From CAZGMN01 sp964645765 (GTDB lineage Bacteria > Acidobacteriota > Aminicenantia > Aminicenantales > Aminicenantaceae), in the NCBI GenBank assembly GCA_964645765.1, contig CAZYBE010000008.1, positions 1-64,000 of the forward strand: 64,000 bases of DNA. The letters run 5' to 3'. How positions within the stretch are numbered: the first letter of the stretch is position 1; each line of letters opens with the position of its first letter. Below are positions 7,275 through 17,150 of the stretch, in pieces. The notes beneath the pieces were generated by a model. The model searched no databases. It had not been told where the DNA came from and saw only the letters and a program-made list of their open reading frames with translations. A program made the position numbers and the translations under genes.

Positions 7275-10112
7275 ATGATGCGTCGCTTAAAATTCTTCTC
7301 GGCATTATTTCTGATAATACTTCTCGTCTTCTTCACAGCCGGAGCCCAAGATAAGCCAGCCGAGAAACCTGAGGTAAAATCGCTTGACCAGATTCTTCCC
7401 CTTGACCCCAATCTCACGGTCGGCAAGCTCGACAATGGGTTCAGCTTCTACATCCGTCAAAATCGCCGGCCGGAGAATCGCGCAGAGCTGCGCCTGGTTG
7501 TCAACACTGGCTCTGTCCTGGAGGACGATGACCAGCTCGGGCTGGCGCATTTCGTGGAGCACATGGCTTTTAACGGCACAGAACATTTTGCCAAGCAGGA
7601 ACTGGTCAAATTCATGGAATCCATCGGCATGAGGTTCGGCCCTGGCCTGAATGCCTTCACCAGCTTCGACGAGACTGTTTACATGATTCAAATTCCGATG
7701 GATAACCCTAAAGTCATGGAAACAGCCTTCCAGATTCTTGAAGACTGGTCGCATTTGCTCACCTTTGACCACCAGGAAATCGACAAGGAGCGCGGTGTCA
7801 TCATCGAAGAATGGCGGCTTGGCCGGGGCGCATATGCCAGGATGCAGGACAAGCAGTTTCCCATCCTATTCAAAGCCTCCCGCTACGCAGACCGCTTGCC
7901 GATTGGAAAAAAGGAAACGATCGAAAGCTTCGACTATGAAACGCTGAAGAGATTCTACAAAGATTGGTACCGGCCCGACCTTATGGCTGTTATTGCTGTC
8001 GGAGATTTTGACAAGGCAACAGTCGAAAAGCTAATCAAGCAGCACTTTAGCAGCTTGTCTCCTGCTCCTGCTCCGCGTGCAAGAACGACTTACGATGTCC
8101 CTGACCATGAAGAAACTCTGTTTGCCATCGCCACAGATAAGGAAGCCACAGGCACGAGTGTTGAAGTCTATTACAAACTTCCTCTTCGTGAGCAGGCCAC
8201 AATAGCTGCTTTTCGTCAGAAGATCGTCGAAGGCCTCTACAACAGCATACTCAACCGGCGATTTAACGAATTGGCCCAGAAACCCGACCCTCCATTCATC
8301 AATGCCTTCTCCAACCTCGGCCGTTTTATCAGGTCCAAGGAATTCTATGTGCTGAGGGCAATGGTTAAAGATGAAGGAATCGAGCGCGGCCTGGAGGCCT
8401 TGTTTACCGAGTCGGAAAGAGTCAACCGCTTTGGCTTCACTCAATCAGAGCTCGATCGGCAAAAACGTGATGTCCTGCGCTCAGTCGAACGCTCTTATAC
8501 TGAAAGGGAAAAGAGGGATTCGAACATCTATGTATCCGAGTACATTCGTTACTTTCTCCAGGGAGAGCCAATTCCTGGTATTGAGGTCGAATTTGAGCTA
8601 TACAATAAATTTTTGCCTGAAATCACTCTGGATGAGGTCAACCAGCTGGGCAAGAAATGGATAACCGACCGGAACCGGGTCATCGCGGTCAGCGCGCCTG
8701 AAAAAGAAGGGCTCAAGATACCCACAGAAGAAAAACTCCTTTCTGTGCTTACTTCCGCAAGCACAAAAGAGATTACTCCCTACAAGGACACAATTACCGA
8801 CCAGCCCCTGATAGATGAGATTCCCCGGCCCGGGAAGGTTATCAAGACCAGGGCCATCGAGAAATTGGGAATTACGGAATGGGAGCTCTCCAACGGCGTC
8901 AGAGTCATCCTCAAGCCAACAGATTTCAAGGAAGATGAGATTGTTTTCCGCGGCCTCAGCCCGGGCGGCACATCCTTGGCAAGCGACGAAGATTTCATCG
9001 CTGCTGAGACTGCTGCCCAGGTCATATCTGCCGGAGGATTGGGCAAGTTCAATGCCATAGATTTGAAAAAAGTGCTTTCTGGCAAGGTCGCTTCTGTAAG
9101 GCCGATCATAAGCGATCTTGAGGAAGGTCTTTCTGGGAATGGGTCTCCCAAGGACCTGGAAACTCTGTTCCAGCTCATCTATCTAAGCTTTGTGGCGCCT
9201 CGGGCCGATTCAACGATATTCAATGTTTTGACAAGCCAGATGAAGACAGTCTTGGCCAACCTCAAAGCAAGCCCGGAAATGACCTTCATGGAAACCCTTC
9301 AGACGACCTTAGCTCAAAATCATTTTCGTGCGCGGCCGATGACGGTTGAAATGGTTGATAAAATGAACCTTGAAAAATCATATGCCTTTTATAAAGACCG
9401 GTTCGCGGACGCCGGCGACTTCACCTTCATCTTCCTCGGCAATCTCAAGCTCGAAACCATGAAACCCCTGGTGGAAAACTATTTAGGAGCCTTGCCTTCC
9501 CTCCATCGAAAAGAACTCTGGCGAGATTTGGGTATTCATCCTCCTAAGGGAGTGGTCAAAAAGACTGTTCAGAAAGGTATCGAGCCCAAGAGCCAGACGG
9601 CCATAGTCTTCACCGGTCCTTTTGAGTATGATCGCGCCCACCGCAATGCCATCCAGGCTCTGTCGCTTGTGCTTGGAACCAGGCTGCGGGAAACCCTCCG
9701 CGAGGCGTTGGGCGGAACTTATAGCGTGGCAGTTAGAGCCAACTATGAAAAAATTCCTGATGAGGAATACATTTTCATGATCAATTTCGGTTCAGACCCG
9801 AAGCGGGTGGAAGAGCTTGTCAAAGTTGTATTCCAGGAAATTGATAAATTGAAGACCAAAGGTCCGACAGAAAAAGAGGTCAATGATGCCAGAGAGGCTC
9901 TTTATCGGCAATATGAAACCGGTATGAAACAGAACAATTGGCTCCTCAGCCAGCTTTATTTCAGATACCAGCTTAAAGAGGATCCGAGCGAACTCTTCCT
10001 CAACTTCCAACCGTCACTCAAGCTGCTGAATCCTAAAGTGCTTCAGAAAGCAGCCCGGACATATCTCAAAACGAACAACTATGTCTTTGTTTCCCTTTAC
10101 CCGGAGAAATAA
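7275..10112 (+). CDS. Exported M16 family zinc protease (two-module, PqqL/pitrilysin type)
   Basis: A 945-aa secreted inverzincin metalloprotease. It starts with a signal peptide (residues 1-25, ending FTAGA). The inverted zinc motif HFVEH is His92-x-x-Glu95-His96, with the third ligand Glu172 in ERGVIIEE about 76 residues later, which is the family's usual spacing. A second M16 module follows after about residue 500. It lacks the HxxEH motif but keeps the C-terminal substrate-clamp segment around LGGTYSVAV, as expected for single-chain members. A strong AAAGGAGGGA Shine-Dalgarno precedes the ATG at 7275; a second ATG follows directly. Likely role: degradation of imported or periplasmic peptides. 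The gene is monocistronic, with a promoter-like sequence upstream. Confidence 0.92.
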   Translation: MMRRLKFFSALFLIILLVFFTAGAQDKPAEKPEVKSLDQILPLDPNLTVGKLDNGFSFYIRQNRRPENRAELRLVVNTGSVLEDDDQLGLAHFVEHMAFNGTEHFAKQELVKFMESIGMRFGPGLNAFTSFDETVYMIQIPMDNPKVMETAFQILEDWSHLLTFDHQEIDKERGVIIEEWRLGRGAYARMQDKQFPILFKASRYADRLPIGKKETIESFDYETLKRFYKDWYRPDLMAVIAVGDFDKATVEKLIKQHFSSLSPAPAPRARTTYDVPDHEETLFAIATDKEATGTSVEVYYKLPLREQATIAAFRQKIVEGLYNSILNRRFNELAQKPDPPFINAFSNLGRFIRSKEFYVLRAMVKDEGIERGLEALFTESERVNRFGFTQSELDRQKRDVLRSVERSYTEREKRDSNIYVSEYIRYFLQGEPIPGIEVEFELYNKFLPEITLDEVNQLGKKWITDRNRVIAVSAPEKEGLKIPTEEKLLSVLTSASTKEITPYKDTITDQPLIDEIPRPGKVIKTRAIEKLGITEWELSNGVRVILKPTDFKEDEIVFRGLSPGGTSLASDEDFIAAETAAQVISAGGLGKFNAIDLKKVLSGKVASVRPIISDLEEGLSGNGSPKDLETLFQLIYLSFVAPRADSTIFNVLTSQMKTVLANLKASPEMTFMETLQTTLAQNHFRARPMTVEMVDKMNLEKSYAFYKDRFADAGDFTFIFLGNLKLETMKPLVENYLGALPSLHRKELWRDLGIHPPKGVVKKTVQKGIEPKSQTAIVFTGPFEYDRAHRNAIQALSLVLGTRLRETLREALGGTYSVAVRANYEKIPDEEYIFMINFGSDPKRVEELVKVVFQEIDKLKTKGPTEKEVNDAREALYRQYETGMKQNNWLLSQLYFRYQLKEDPSELFLNFQPSLKLLNPKVLQKAARTYLKTNNYVFVSLYPEK

Positions 10113-10189
10113 AATAAAGAGGTTCTCTTCTATTTTGTATAGCTTCTCTAATGGCCTTATCCGGAATTGCCTTGTTTTAGGAGCACAAG

Positions 10190-10609
10190 ATGAGATACAA
10201 AAAAATTGAATCAACTTATGTCATCAGGCTGGAGAGAGGCGAGAACGTTATCGAAAAATTGTTAGAGCTCTGTGAAAAGGAAAAAATAAGGGCAGGATAC
10301 TTCAACGGCTTAGGGGCTGTGAGCGAAGTCGAGCTGAGACATTTTAATCTTGCGACCAAAGAATATTCCTCTAAGAAATTAGCGGGGCAGTATGAAATTA
10401 CATCTCTGCACGGCAATGTCTCGGAGATGTCCGGAAAAAGCTATATCCATGCCCATATCGCTGTTGGCGACAGCCAATTCAACTCCTGGAGCGGCCATCT
10501 CGGTGAGGCCATAATCAGCGCCACCTGCGAAATTTTTTTGGTTAAGCTTGACGGAGTTATCAACAGGAAAAAAGACGAGGGAACTGGCTTGAACTTGCTC
10601 GATATCTAA
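10190..10609 (+). CDS. PPC/DUF296-domain protein
   Basis: A 139-aa stand-alone PCC (plants and prokaryotes conserved, DUF296) domain. Characteristic features are GYFNGLGAVSEVEL near the N terminus, then SLHGNVSE, SYIHAHIAV and SGHLGEA. Together these put three or four histidines in the positions expected of a metal- or ligand-binding site in the trimeric fold. The plant versions carry AT-hook DNA-binding motifs. None is present here, so DNA binding should not be assumed. AGGAG lies 7-8 bases before the ATG. It follows the M16 gene by 77 bases on the same strand without a clear terminator, so co-transcription is possible. Biological role unknown. Confidence 0.85.
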   Translation: MRYKKIESTYVIRLERGENVIEKLLELCEKEKIRAGYFNGLGAVSEVELRHFNLATKEYSSKKLAGQYEITSLHGNVSEMSGKSYIHAHIAVGDSQFNSWSGHLGEAIISATCEIFLVKLDGVINRKKDEGTGLNLLDI

Positions 10610-10743
10610 AATAAACGTGATATCTCCTGTGTCATCGCTAAGAGCGAATCGAGGCGGTAATCTTTTTCCCTGAAGAGATGCCCACGTCTCCCTTAGTCGC
10701 TCGCCATGAAAATGTAACAAAATTCATTGCGTTAATATCGTTT

Positions 10744-10772
10744 TTGATAAAGAGTGCCCTAATCGATTATAT
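10744..10772 (+). promoter_or_regulatory. Promoter for the radical SAM gene
   Basis: TTGATA at 10744-10749, 17-base spacer, TTATAT at 10767-10772, 25 bases before the ATG at 10798. Confidence 0.5.
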
Positions 10773-10797
10773 TCAAAGCCAGAGCATTAGCCAGTAG

Positions 10798-12147
10798 ATG
10801 AAAGTCCTTTTAATCCAGCCGCGTCTCGAAGATTTCTACACAACTCAAATCAGGCTCTATCCTCTCGGCTTACTCTACGCGGCAAAGGTTTTTGAGCATT
10901 CAGGTTGGAAAGTCGACATTCTCGACTGTCTCATGCCGCTCAAGAAAAAACGAATTCCGATTCCAAAAAACTTCGACTACTTGATTCCGTTTATGGAGAA
11001 TCCCTATTTCTTCAAAAACTATTACCGCTTCGGAATTTCTGATGAAGAAATCGTCTCAAGGATAAAAGCTTCTTCCCCTGATTTGATCGGCATCTCGTCC
11101 CAGTTCACAGCCTATTATCAGAGCGTCGAAGAGCTGGCGCGTCTCATCAAAAACAATTTCCACCTCCCTGTCTTCATCGGCGGAAACCACGCCACAGCTT
11201 TTTCCCAGGAAATCAAGCTCAGGACTCCAGAGATTGACCATGTGCTCATCGGTCCTGCAGAAGATTGTCTCCCGAAATTTTTAAGGGAACTCGGATTTAA
11301 TCCAGCCCAGGAGCCTGTGGACTGGAAAAGAATGATACCCGGCCATTATCTTCTGGCAGGGGATAGTTACAGAATCGGCAAGAAAAATTGTGTCTCTATG
11401 ATCGCCAGCCGCGGCTGTCCCTATTCTTGCGAATTCTGCTCAGTGCACCTGATGTTCGGCCGCGAAATAAATTACCGCCTGCTGGAGCAAGTCATCCAAG
11501 AGATGCGCTGGAATTATGCTCAAAAAAATGTGCGTATTTTTAACTTCGAGGATGACAATCTATCCTTTGACAGGCAATGGTTTTCACAATTCTTAAAAGA
11601 AGCCTGCCGCGATTCAGTCCTTAAGGATATAGAGCTTACAGCGATGAACGGCATCTGCTATCCAACCCTGGATGATGAAATCCTGATTGGGATGCGCAGG
11701 GCCGGCTTCAAGCAGCTCAATCTTTCCTTTGTTACCCAAAGCCCGGAGCTCAAGAGAAAATATCATCGCCCCCAAGCTCTCTATAATTTCGAAAGCCTCA
11801 TCCGCACAGCGCAGAAACTCGGCTTTTTTATCACTGTCTATGTCATCATCGGCCTTCCCGGTCAAACCTTTGAAGAGATAAAAACTACTATCGATTATCT
11901 TCTCGAATTAGGAGCGCTTGTCGGACCTTCTGTTTTCTATCTCCCACCCGGAAGCAAGCTCTATGAACGGCTTCAGCTTGCACCTGAAATCAAGAATAAT
12001 TGGAACCTCCACCGCTCTTCAGCTTTTGCTCTGGAGACAGAGCTCCTGAGCCGCGCTCAGCTCATCGAGCTCTTTTCTTATACCAGGATGAAAAACCTGG
12101 AGAAGAGAACGTCATCTCCCCTTATTCTACGAGCACAGTCAGATTAA
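10798..12147 (+). CDS. B12-binding-domain radical SAM protein
   Basis: A 449-aa enzyme with an N-terminal cobalamin-binding Rossmann domain (KVLLIQPRLEDFY..., with LIGISSQFTAYY and FIGGNHATAFSQEI) followed by a radical SAM barrel. The [4Fe-4S] motif is in SRGCPYSCEFCSVH (CxxxCxxC). Downstream FEDDNLSFDRQWF and VIIGLPGQTFEE are standard for the family that includes methyltransferases and ring-forming enzymes. No dedicated substrate genes adjoin it, so the reaction cannot be named. The Shine-Dalgarno is weak. Its last 26 bases overlap, tail to tail, the end of the minus-strand chagasin-like gene, so both 3' ends are encoded in the same DNA. Confidence 0.9.
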   Translation: MKVLLIQPRLEDFYTTQIRLYPLGLLYAAKVFEHSGWKVDILDCLMPLKKKRIPIPKNFDYLIPFMENPYFFKNYYRFGISDEEIVSRIKASSPDLIGISSQFTAYYQSVEELARLIKNNFHLPVFIGGNHATAFSQEIKLRTPEIDHVLIGPAEDCLPKFLRELGFNPAQEPVDWKRMIPGHYLLAGDSYRIGKKNCVSMIASRGCPYSCEFCSVHLMFGREINYRLLEQVIQEMRWNYAQKNVRIFNFEDDNLSFDRQWFSQFLKEACRDSVLKDIELTAMNGICYPTLDDEILIGMRRAGFKQLNLSFVTQSPELKRKYHRPQALYNFESLIRTAQKLGFFITVYVIIGLPGQTFEEIKTTIDYLLELGALVGPSVFYLPPGSKLYERLQLAPEIKNNWNLHRSSAFALETELLSRAQLIELFSYTRMKNLEKRTSSPLILRAQSD

Positions 12148-12562
12148 AAGTCCAGACTTTCTTTTCGCCACCCTCCCAAGGTCGGCCGTATTCGAGATAA
12201 AGCGTGCTCATGCTCGGCCTAAGCGCTTTAAGAGTCCAAACTTCCTTTCCGCCAGCGCCGGTTCGATCAGATTCAGGGGGCAGGAATGTGTGACTTGTCT
12301 GTTGTAACACACTTTGGTCGCTGATTTGCGCCGATTCTGACCAGCTGAAACCCGTTGAGCCATTTGAGTATAAGACAACGGTAAGCTTGCCGCCAATGCC
12401 GATTTCGACGCTTCCGGAATAATGAGGTTGCCCTTCAAAATCTTCATAGCCAAGCTCGATTTTTACATCACGCAAGAAATCATAATCTGAAGACGAACAG
12501 CAGGTGAAAAGTGTTAACGCCGCTATAACTAAGGAAAAAAGAAGAGCTGCCTTTATTTTCAC
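12122..12562 (-). CDS. Chagasin-type (I42) cysteine protease inhibitor lipoprotein
   Basis: A 146-aa exported protein of the chagasin/I42 family, tight inhibitors of papain-like cysteine proteases. All three inhibitory loops are recognisable in order: NGSTGFSW at 67-74 (canonical NPTTGFxW), the GAGGKEVWTL segment at 102-111 (GxGG loop) and GRPWEGG at 126-132 (RPW loop). The N terminus is a signal peptide ending LFTCC, so lipidation at Cys21 or Cys22 is likely. The gene converges with the radical SAM gene and overlaps it by 26 bases. It may protect envelope proteins against host or self proteases; no papain-like protease gene is visible in the window. Family assignment is strong; the target is unknown. 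Confidence 0.88.
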   Translation of the reverse strand: MKIKAALLFSLVIAALTLFTCCSSSDYDFLRDVKIELGYEDFEGQPHYSGSVEIGIGGKLTVVLYSNGSTGFSWSESAQISDQSVLQQTSHTFLPPESDRTGAGGKEVWTLKALRPSMSTLYLEYGRPWEGGEKKVWTFNLTVLVE

Positions 12563-12792
12563 TTTCAGATTCCCTTACTTACGTTTTAAAGGACAAGAAA
12601 TTCCTTTTCACATTCGGTGGCCGGGCATACATTTTTTTCTGTGATTCTTCGCTTCTCCCACCTGAAAATATGATAAATCTTCATGTGCAGGAATGTCAAG
12701 AATGAAAAACTTAGAGAAGAGAATGTCGTACCTAAAAAACAACCAGGGCCTTCATTATTTGCTTCTAAATAATTATAATAATCATCAATGGC

Positions 12793-13818
12793 ATGACAGA
12801 AATGCGCAAGTTCGTTCTTTTAATCAGCCTGTGCTTTTTAATAAATTGTGCTTCTGATAAATCTCCGGCCAACTCTCCTCTGTCTCCCTCACAGATGAAA
12901 AGATTATCGGCTGCGAAAAGTGTCGAAGATATTTTCGAAAAAGCATCGGAAATACAGCTTTCGACAAGTCCGGACTCGGCGATCAAGTTGATCACCGATA
13001 TGGAGATAGACTCAAAAGCGAATTTCATCGTTGCCGATGGCTGGCAAAGGAGAGGAGTGTTCATTTTTGCTCCTGACGGCCAATTCGTCAAAGAGCTGGG
13101 CAAGCAGGGACAGGGACCAGGGGAATACTCGACCCCGGTCAGCGTCTCTATAAGCAGCAAGCATGAAATCTATGTGGCAGATTATCTGGGCAACCGGATA
13201 AATATTTATGACGAAAATTTAACCTTCAAAAAATCCATTATCTGTAAGCCGAGAATACATCATTTTATTCATCTCAACAGCCGGGATGAAATCTTTATGT
13301 ACTCAGGGACAATAAACCCCTTCCGCCCTGTTATCTTTGATACCATTCATAAATACAATGACCAAGGCGAGGAAATTCTTTCATTTGCCCCTCTTCCCCA
13401 AGACGTGCTAAAAGTAAAGTTCTCGGCGGTTCAAGACGGAATGACCGTTGACAAAGACGGCTTCATCTATGAGATGAACCCTCTCCTCTATAAAATCCGA
13501 AGATTTTCATCGGAGGGGAAGTTTATCAAGGATTTCTCCCGCAAGACAGGTCTTTTCAAATTGGTAACTAAGGAAGGAGAGACGCCGATCATTGTCCATG
13601 GCCCTTATTACCTTGAAAAAGGCTTGATTATCGCCCAAGTCAGTCAGAGCCTCGAAATCTATGACACGGAAGGCAATTTCATTGTCGGCGAATTGCCATT
13701 CAAACATAAGGTCATCGCCACAAGAAGCAATAATTTTTATATTGAGCTCTGGGAAGAAAAAGAAGCGCTCGAAAATCTGCCCAATCCAAAGATAATCTGT
13801 TATAAACTGAAAATATGA
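12793..13818 (+). CDS. 6-bladed beta-propeller lipoprotein
   Basis: A 341-aa exported protein. After a hydrophobic leader ending FLINC19 (possible lipoprotein cysteine, though Asn before it is unusual) come repeated blade motifs. These include FIVADGWQRRGVFIFAPDGQ, FVKELGKQGQGPGEY and IYVADYLGNRINIYDEN, the hallmark of the NHL-like 6-bladed beta-propeller family common in Bacteroidota and Acidobacteriota-like genomes. Such proteins probably bind ligands at the cell surface, but no enzymatic role is established. ATG codons occur at 12793 and 12802; neither has a good Shine-Dalgarno. A TATAAT at 12774-12779 lies so close that the message would have a very short leader. A paralogue is encoded at 21236. 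Confidence 0.82.
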   Translation: MTEMRKFVLLISLCFLINCASDKSPANSPLSPSQMKRLSAAKSVEDIFEKASEIQLSTSPDSAIKLITDMEIDSKANFIVADGWQRRGVFIFAPDGQFVKELGKQGQGPGEYSTPVSVSISSKHEIYVADYLGNRINIYDENLTFKKSIICKPRIHHFIHLNSRDEIFMYSGTINPFRPVIFDTIHKYNDQGEEILSFAPLPQDVLKVKFSAVQDGMTVDKDGFIYEMNPLLYKIRRFSSEGKFIKDFSRKTGLFKLVTKEGETPIIVHGPYYLEKGLIIAQVSQSLEIYDTEGNFIVGELPFKHKVIATRSNNFYIELWEEKEALENLPNPKIICYKLKI

Positions 13819-13869
13819 CCTCCAATGAAAGGCCATTTCATCATTCCAATGAAATTCCATAACATAAAT

Positions 13870-16800
13870 CTAATATTCCAATTTGATTTTGCTTAAAGAC
13901 ATCGGGTCGTCATCTTTGCTGATTGGACGCAGGCGGATTTTCCATGAGTAATCCTTAGCCGGCAGGAGATACTGAGGATGAGGCTTTGCTCCCCAGGAAT
14001 CATCCCCGCCCACTCCCATCTGTTTGTAATCTAAATTAACGGCCACAAAATCCCTTTTGCCAATATCTGTGGGATGCTTGCTGCCCCGGCTTTCCTGGGT
14101 CAGGTCTTCCACAGTATAAGGAAGTGCGGAAAACTCAAGAAGCGGCAAGCCAACTGCCAATAAACCTATGCCGTCCTGATTGTTGATCGCCAGCCAGCGG
14201 ACATCTGTCCTGTTTCCGTACTCCTGAGGGCTGACATAGGGGATAATCATCTCGTCAACGCTGGCTCCATAGACTCCGACAAAGGCGCCTGTCTTGCGGT
14301 CGCAGTAATTCTCGTGCGGGCCTCTGCCGTACCACTGTATTCGTCTAAACTCTCGAGGCATGGCCAGTTTCATCCCCAGCCGGGGTATTTCAGGCAGCTT
14401 GTCAGCCTTGGGATTAAACTGATTTTCGATGATGACATCTCCGCTCCCTAAAACGGTGTAACTGAGACGATACCTTGCCGTGACATCAATTAGAGTTAAA
14501 TCAACATCGACTCTGACCTCACCGGGGTTTACCTGCTCTATTCGGAAGCCTTCCAAATTCCTGTGCTCGCCAGCCTTTCGCCACAGAGCACAGCGGTTTT
14601 GCATTCTGTTGCCAAAATCGTTGTCAGTCGGAGCGCGCCAGAAATTGGGCTCAGGCGGCTGCCCGATGAGCTCAGTTCCTTTGAAATTGAAAGAGGTCAT
14701 TAGGCCGGTCTTCTTGTTGAATTTTACAGAGAAATCATCACCCGAGACTGCTGCCTCAAGCTCATCCTGGACAAGCTTTAATCCCGGCAGGAAAGAGGAA
14801 GCTGTGCCTGCGACCTCAGCTTCGAGCGGAAACTTCAACTGCTCGCCGGCCACGACATGCCCGCGGGGAATAAGCAGGCCATCCTCTGTGGTTTTGACGC
14901 TGAAATTGAGGAAATATTCTGCGCCCGGCTTCGGCTCAATCGAGGGTAATTCAAGCCTATAGCTCTTGCTGCTGTGGGCTGCGATATCAGGCTTTGAGAT
15001 AACGCCATGAGCAACCTCTTTGCCGTCAGCCACAACCTGCCAGTGGATGTCAAAGCGGTTGAGGTTGATAAAATCGTATTTATTTACGACTTCGACCTGG
15101 CCAGCCTTCAGGTCAACCGGCTTTATCTTCAGATACTGATAGACCTTCTTAACCTCCCAGAGAGCGGGATGAGGAGTTCGGTCAGGAGCAACAAGTCCGT
15201 TGCAGCAGAAGTTCTGGTCGCTGGGCGTATCAGGCGGGCCGTAATCGCCGCCAAAGGCCCAGAAGCGCTCTCCTTTCTCATTGTGCTTGGCAAACCCCTG
15301 GTCGACCCAATCCCAGATGAATCCTCCCTGCAACTGCTCGTATTTTTCAATGACATCCCAGTAATCCTGGAGGTTGCCGGTGCTGTTTCCCATGGAATGG
15401 GCATACTCGCACATGATCAGGGGCCGGTTTTGCTTCTTGCTGGCATAGGCTTCAAGCTCGGCGATATCAGAATACATGGGGCAGACGATGTCTGTGTGCG
15501 GCAGCAGCTCGGCCCGCTCATAGTGCACTGGCCTCGACTTATCTCGCTGGTGAATCCAGGCTGATGTTGCCTCGAAGTTGATGCCGTCGCCTCCTTCATT
15601 CCCCAAAGACCAGATGATGACTGAGGGATGGTTCTTATCCCTCTCGACCATCCTCATCGTCCGGTCGAGATGGGCAGGCCCCCACTCCGGATTCTTGGCC
15701 AGGCTTCTTGCTCCATAACCCATCCCGTGCGATTCGATGTTGGCTTCATCGATGAGATAGAGGCCGTATTCGTCACATAGTTCATACCACCTCGGGTCGT
15801 TCGGATAATGGCATGTCCGGACAGCATTGATGTTGAACTGCTTCATCAGAGTTATGTCCTTGACCATGGATTCCTCGGGGATAACATGGGCAGTATAGGG
15901 GTCATGCTCGTGGCGATTCACGCCTTTGATTAAAATAGGAACGCCGTTGACCAGCAAAAGGCCATCTTTAATTTCCACCTTCCTGAAGCCAAGCTTGCAG
16001 CCTGCGACTTCAATCACCCGGTTGCTTTTATCCTTGAGCTGAAGCAGCAGCGAATATAAATCAGGAGTTTCAGCCGACCACTTTCTGGGGTTTTTAACCG
16101 TTTGCTCAAAAGATACGTTTGCCTTCTCTTTTTTTTCGATGTCCACAGGCTTTGTCTCTGAGATGACAGCCTGCTTCTGGGCATCAAAGAGCCGCAGCTC
16201 AAGTTTGAGTTTGCCCGCTTTGAGCTCAGGGCTGTTATTTTTTAATTCGACGTTGACCGAAAGCCTGCCGTTAGCAAAATTTTCATCCAAATCAGCAAGA
16301 GCGAAGAAGTCCCTGACCCGGACTTTGGGCGCGGCATAGAGATAGACATCGCGCTCGATGCCGCTGATGCGCCAGAAATCCTGGCATTCGAGGTAGGAGC
16401 CGTCTGACCAGCGGTAGACCTCGAGGGCAAGAGTGTTTTCGCCTTTTTGAAGATAAGACGTGATGTCCCATTCTGCCGGCGTCTTGGAGTCCTGGCTGTA
16501 TCCGACTTTTCGTCCATTGACCCAGGCATAGAAAGCGGATTTGACCCCGCCAAAATGGAGCAAGATTTCCATATCGCGCCAATTCTCGGGAATAACGAAA
16601 GCCCGCCGGTAAGAGCCGACAGGATTGTAATCATGGGGGATGTGAGGCGGGTCAGGATTCCTGGTGAATTCATAAGAGCTGTTGACATAAATGGGGATGC
16701 CGTAGCCCTGGAGCTCCCAGTTGGAGGGGACAGCAATCTCCTTCCAGGAGCTGACATTGTAATCCGGCTTGTAAAAATCAACAGGCCTGTCTGCAGGCTT

Positions 16801-17028
16801 ACTCACCCAATTGAACTTCCACATCCCGTTCAGGGATTTGTAAAAAGGAGAATTCTTCCTGTCGTTTTTCAGGGCAGAATCAACATCAGGAAAAGGGATG
16901 AAAGTGGCGTAAGGCTCTTCCTTGTTCTGATTGAACATCCGCGGATTTTCCCAGTCGTTCGTCTGATTCTGTCCGCCTGAAAATGCGACAATAAATAAAA
17001 TTGCAGTCAGGACCCATGTTGCTCTCAT
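13870..17028 (-). CDS. lacZ: Exported beta-galactosidase, GH2 (LacZ type)
   Basis: A 1052-aa glycoside hydrolase family 2 enzyme of LacZ length, cleaving terminal beta-galactosides. The jelly-roll, immunoglobulin-like and TIM-barrel domains follow in order, then a C-terminal beta-sandwich. The acid/base is Glu478 in WSLGNEGGDG, and the nucleophile is Glu541 in LIMCEYAHSMGN. The upstream RTCHYPNDPRWYELCDEYG segment is also diagnostic. Unlike E. coli LacZ it begins with a signal peptide (residues 1-19), so it acts outside the cytoplasm, as in polysaccharide degraders. AAAGGAG precedes the ATG. It is monocistronic and converges with the beta-propeller gene. No galactose-use or transporter genes adjoin it. 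Confidence 0.95.
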   Translation of the reverse strand: MRATWVLTAILFIVAFSGGQNQTNDWENPRMFNQNKEEPYATFIPFPDVDSALKNDRKNSPFYKSLNGMWKFNWVSKPADRPVDFYKPDYNVSSWKEIAVPSNWELQGYGIPIYVNSSYEFTRNPDPPHIPHDYNPVGSYRRAFVIPENWRDMEILLHFGGVKSAFYAWVNGRKVGYSQDSKTPAEWDITSYLQKGENTLALEVYRWSDGSYLECQDFWRISGIERDVYLYAAPKVRVRDFFALADLDENFANGRLSVNVELKNNSPELKAGKLKLELRLFDAQKQAVISETKPVDIEKKEKANVSFEQTVKNPRKWSAETPDLYSLLLQLKDKSNRVIEVAGCKLGFRKVEIKDGLLLVNGVPILIKGVNRHEHDPYTAHVIPEESMVKDITLMKQFNINAVRTCHYPNDPRWYELCDEYGLYLIDEANIESHGMGYGARSLAKNPEWGPAHLDRTMRMVERDKNHPSVIIWSLGNEGGDGINFEATSAWIHQRDKSRPVHYERAELLPHTDIVCPMYSDIAELEAYASKKQNRPLIMCEYAHSMGNSTGNLQDYWDVIEKYEQLQGGFIWDWVDQGFAKHNEKGERFWAFGGDYGPPDTPSDQNFCCNGLVAPDRTPHPALWEVKKVYQYLKIKPVDLKAGQVEVVNKYDFINLNRFDIHWQVVADGKEVAHGVISKPDIAAHSSKSYRLELPSIEPKPGAEYFLNFSVKTTEDGLLIPRGHVVAGEQLKFPLEAEVAGTASSFLPGLKLVQDELEAAVSGDDFSVKFNKKTGLMTSFNFKGTELIGQPPEPNFWRAPTDNDFGNRMQNRCALWRKAGEHRNLEGFRIEQVNPGEVRVDVDLTLIDVTARYRLSYTVLGSGDVIIENQFNPKADKLPEIPRLGMKLAMPREFRRIQWYGRGPHENYCDRKTGAFVGVYGASVDEMIIPYVSPQEYGNRTDVRWLAINNQDGIGLLAVGLPLLEFSALPYTVEDLTQESRGSKHPTDIGKRDFVAVNLDYKQMGVGGDDSWGAKPHPQYLLPAKDYSWKIRLRPISKDDDPMSLSKIKLEY

Positions 17029-17150
17029 GTTTATTCTTTCTCCTTTAAAATATTTTGCTTTCTTTATAATTTGTTGAGTTTAATATTATGCAATTCTTCT
17101 TTTTATGTAAAGATAAAGTCCATGAGCCAGTCTGCGGGATTCTAATGAAA

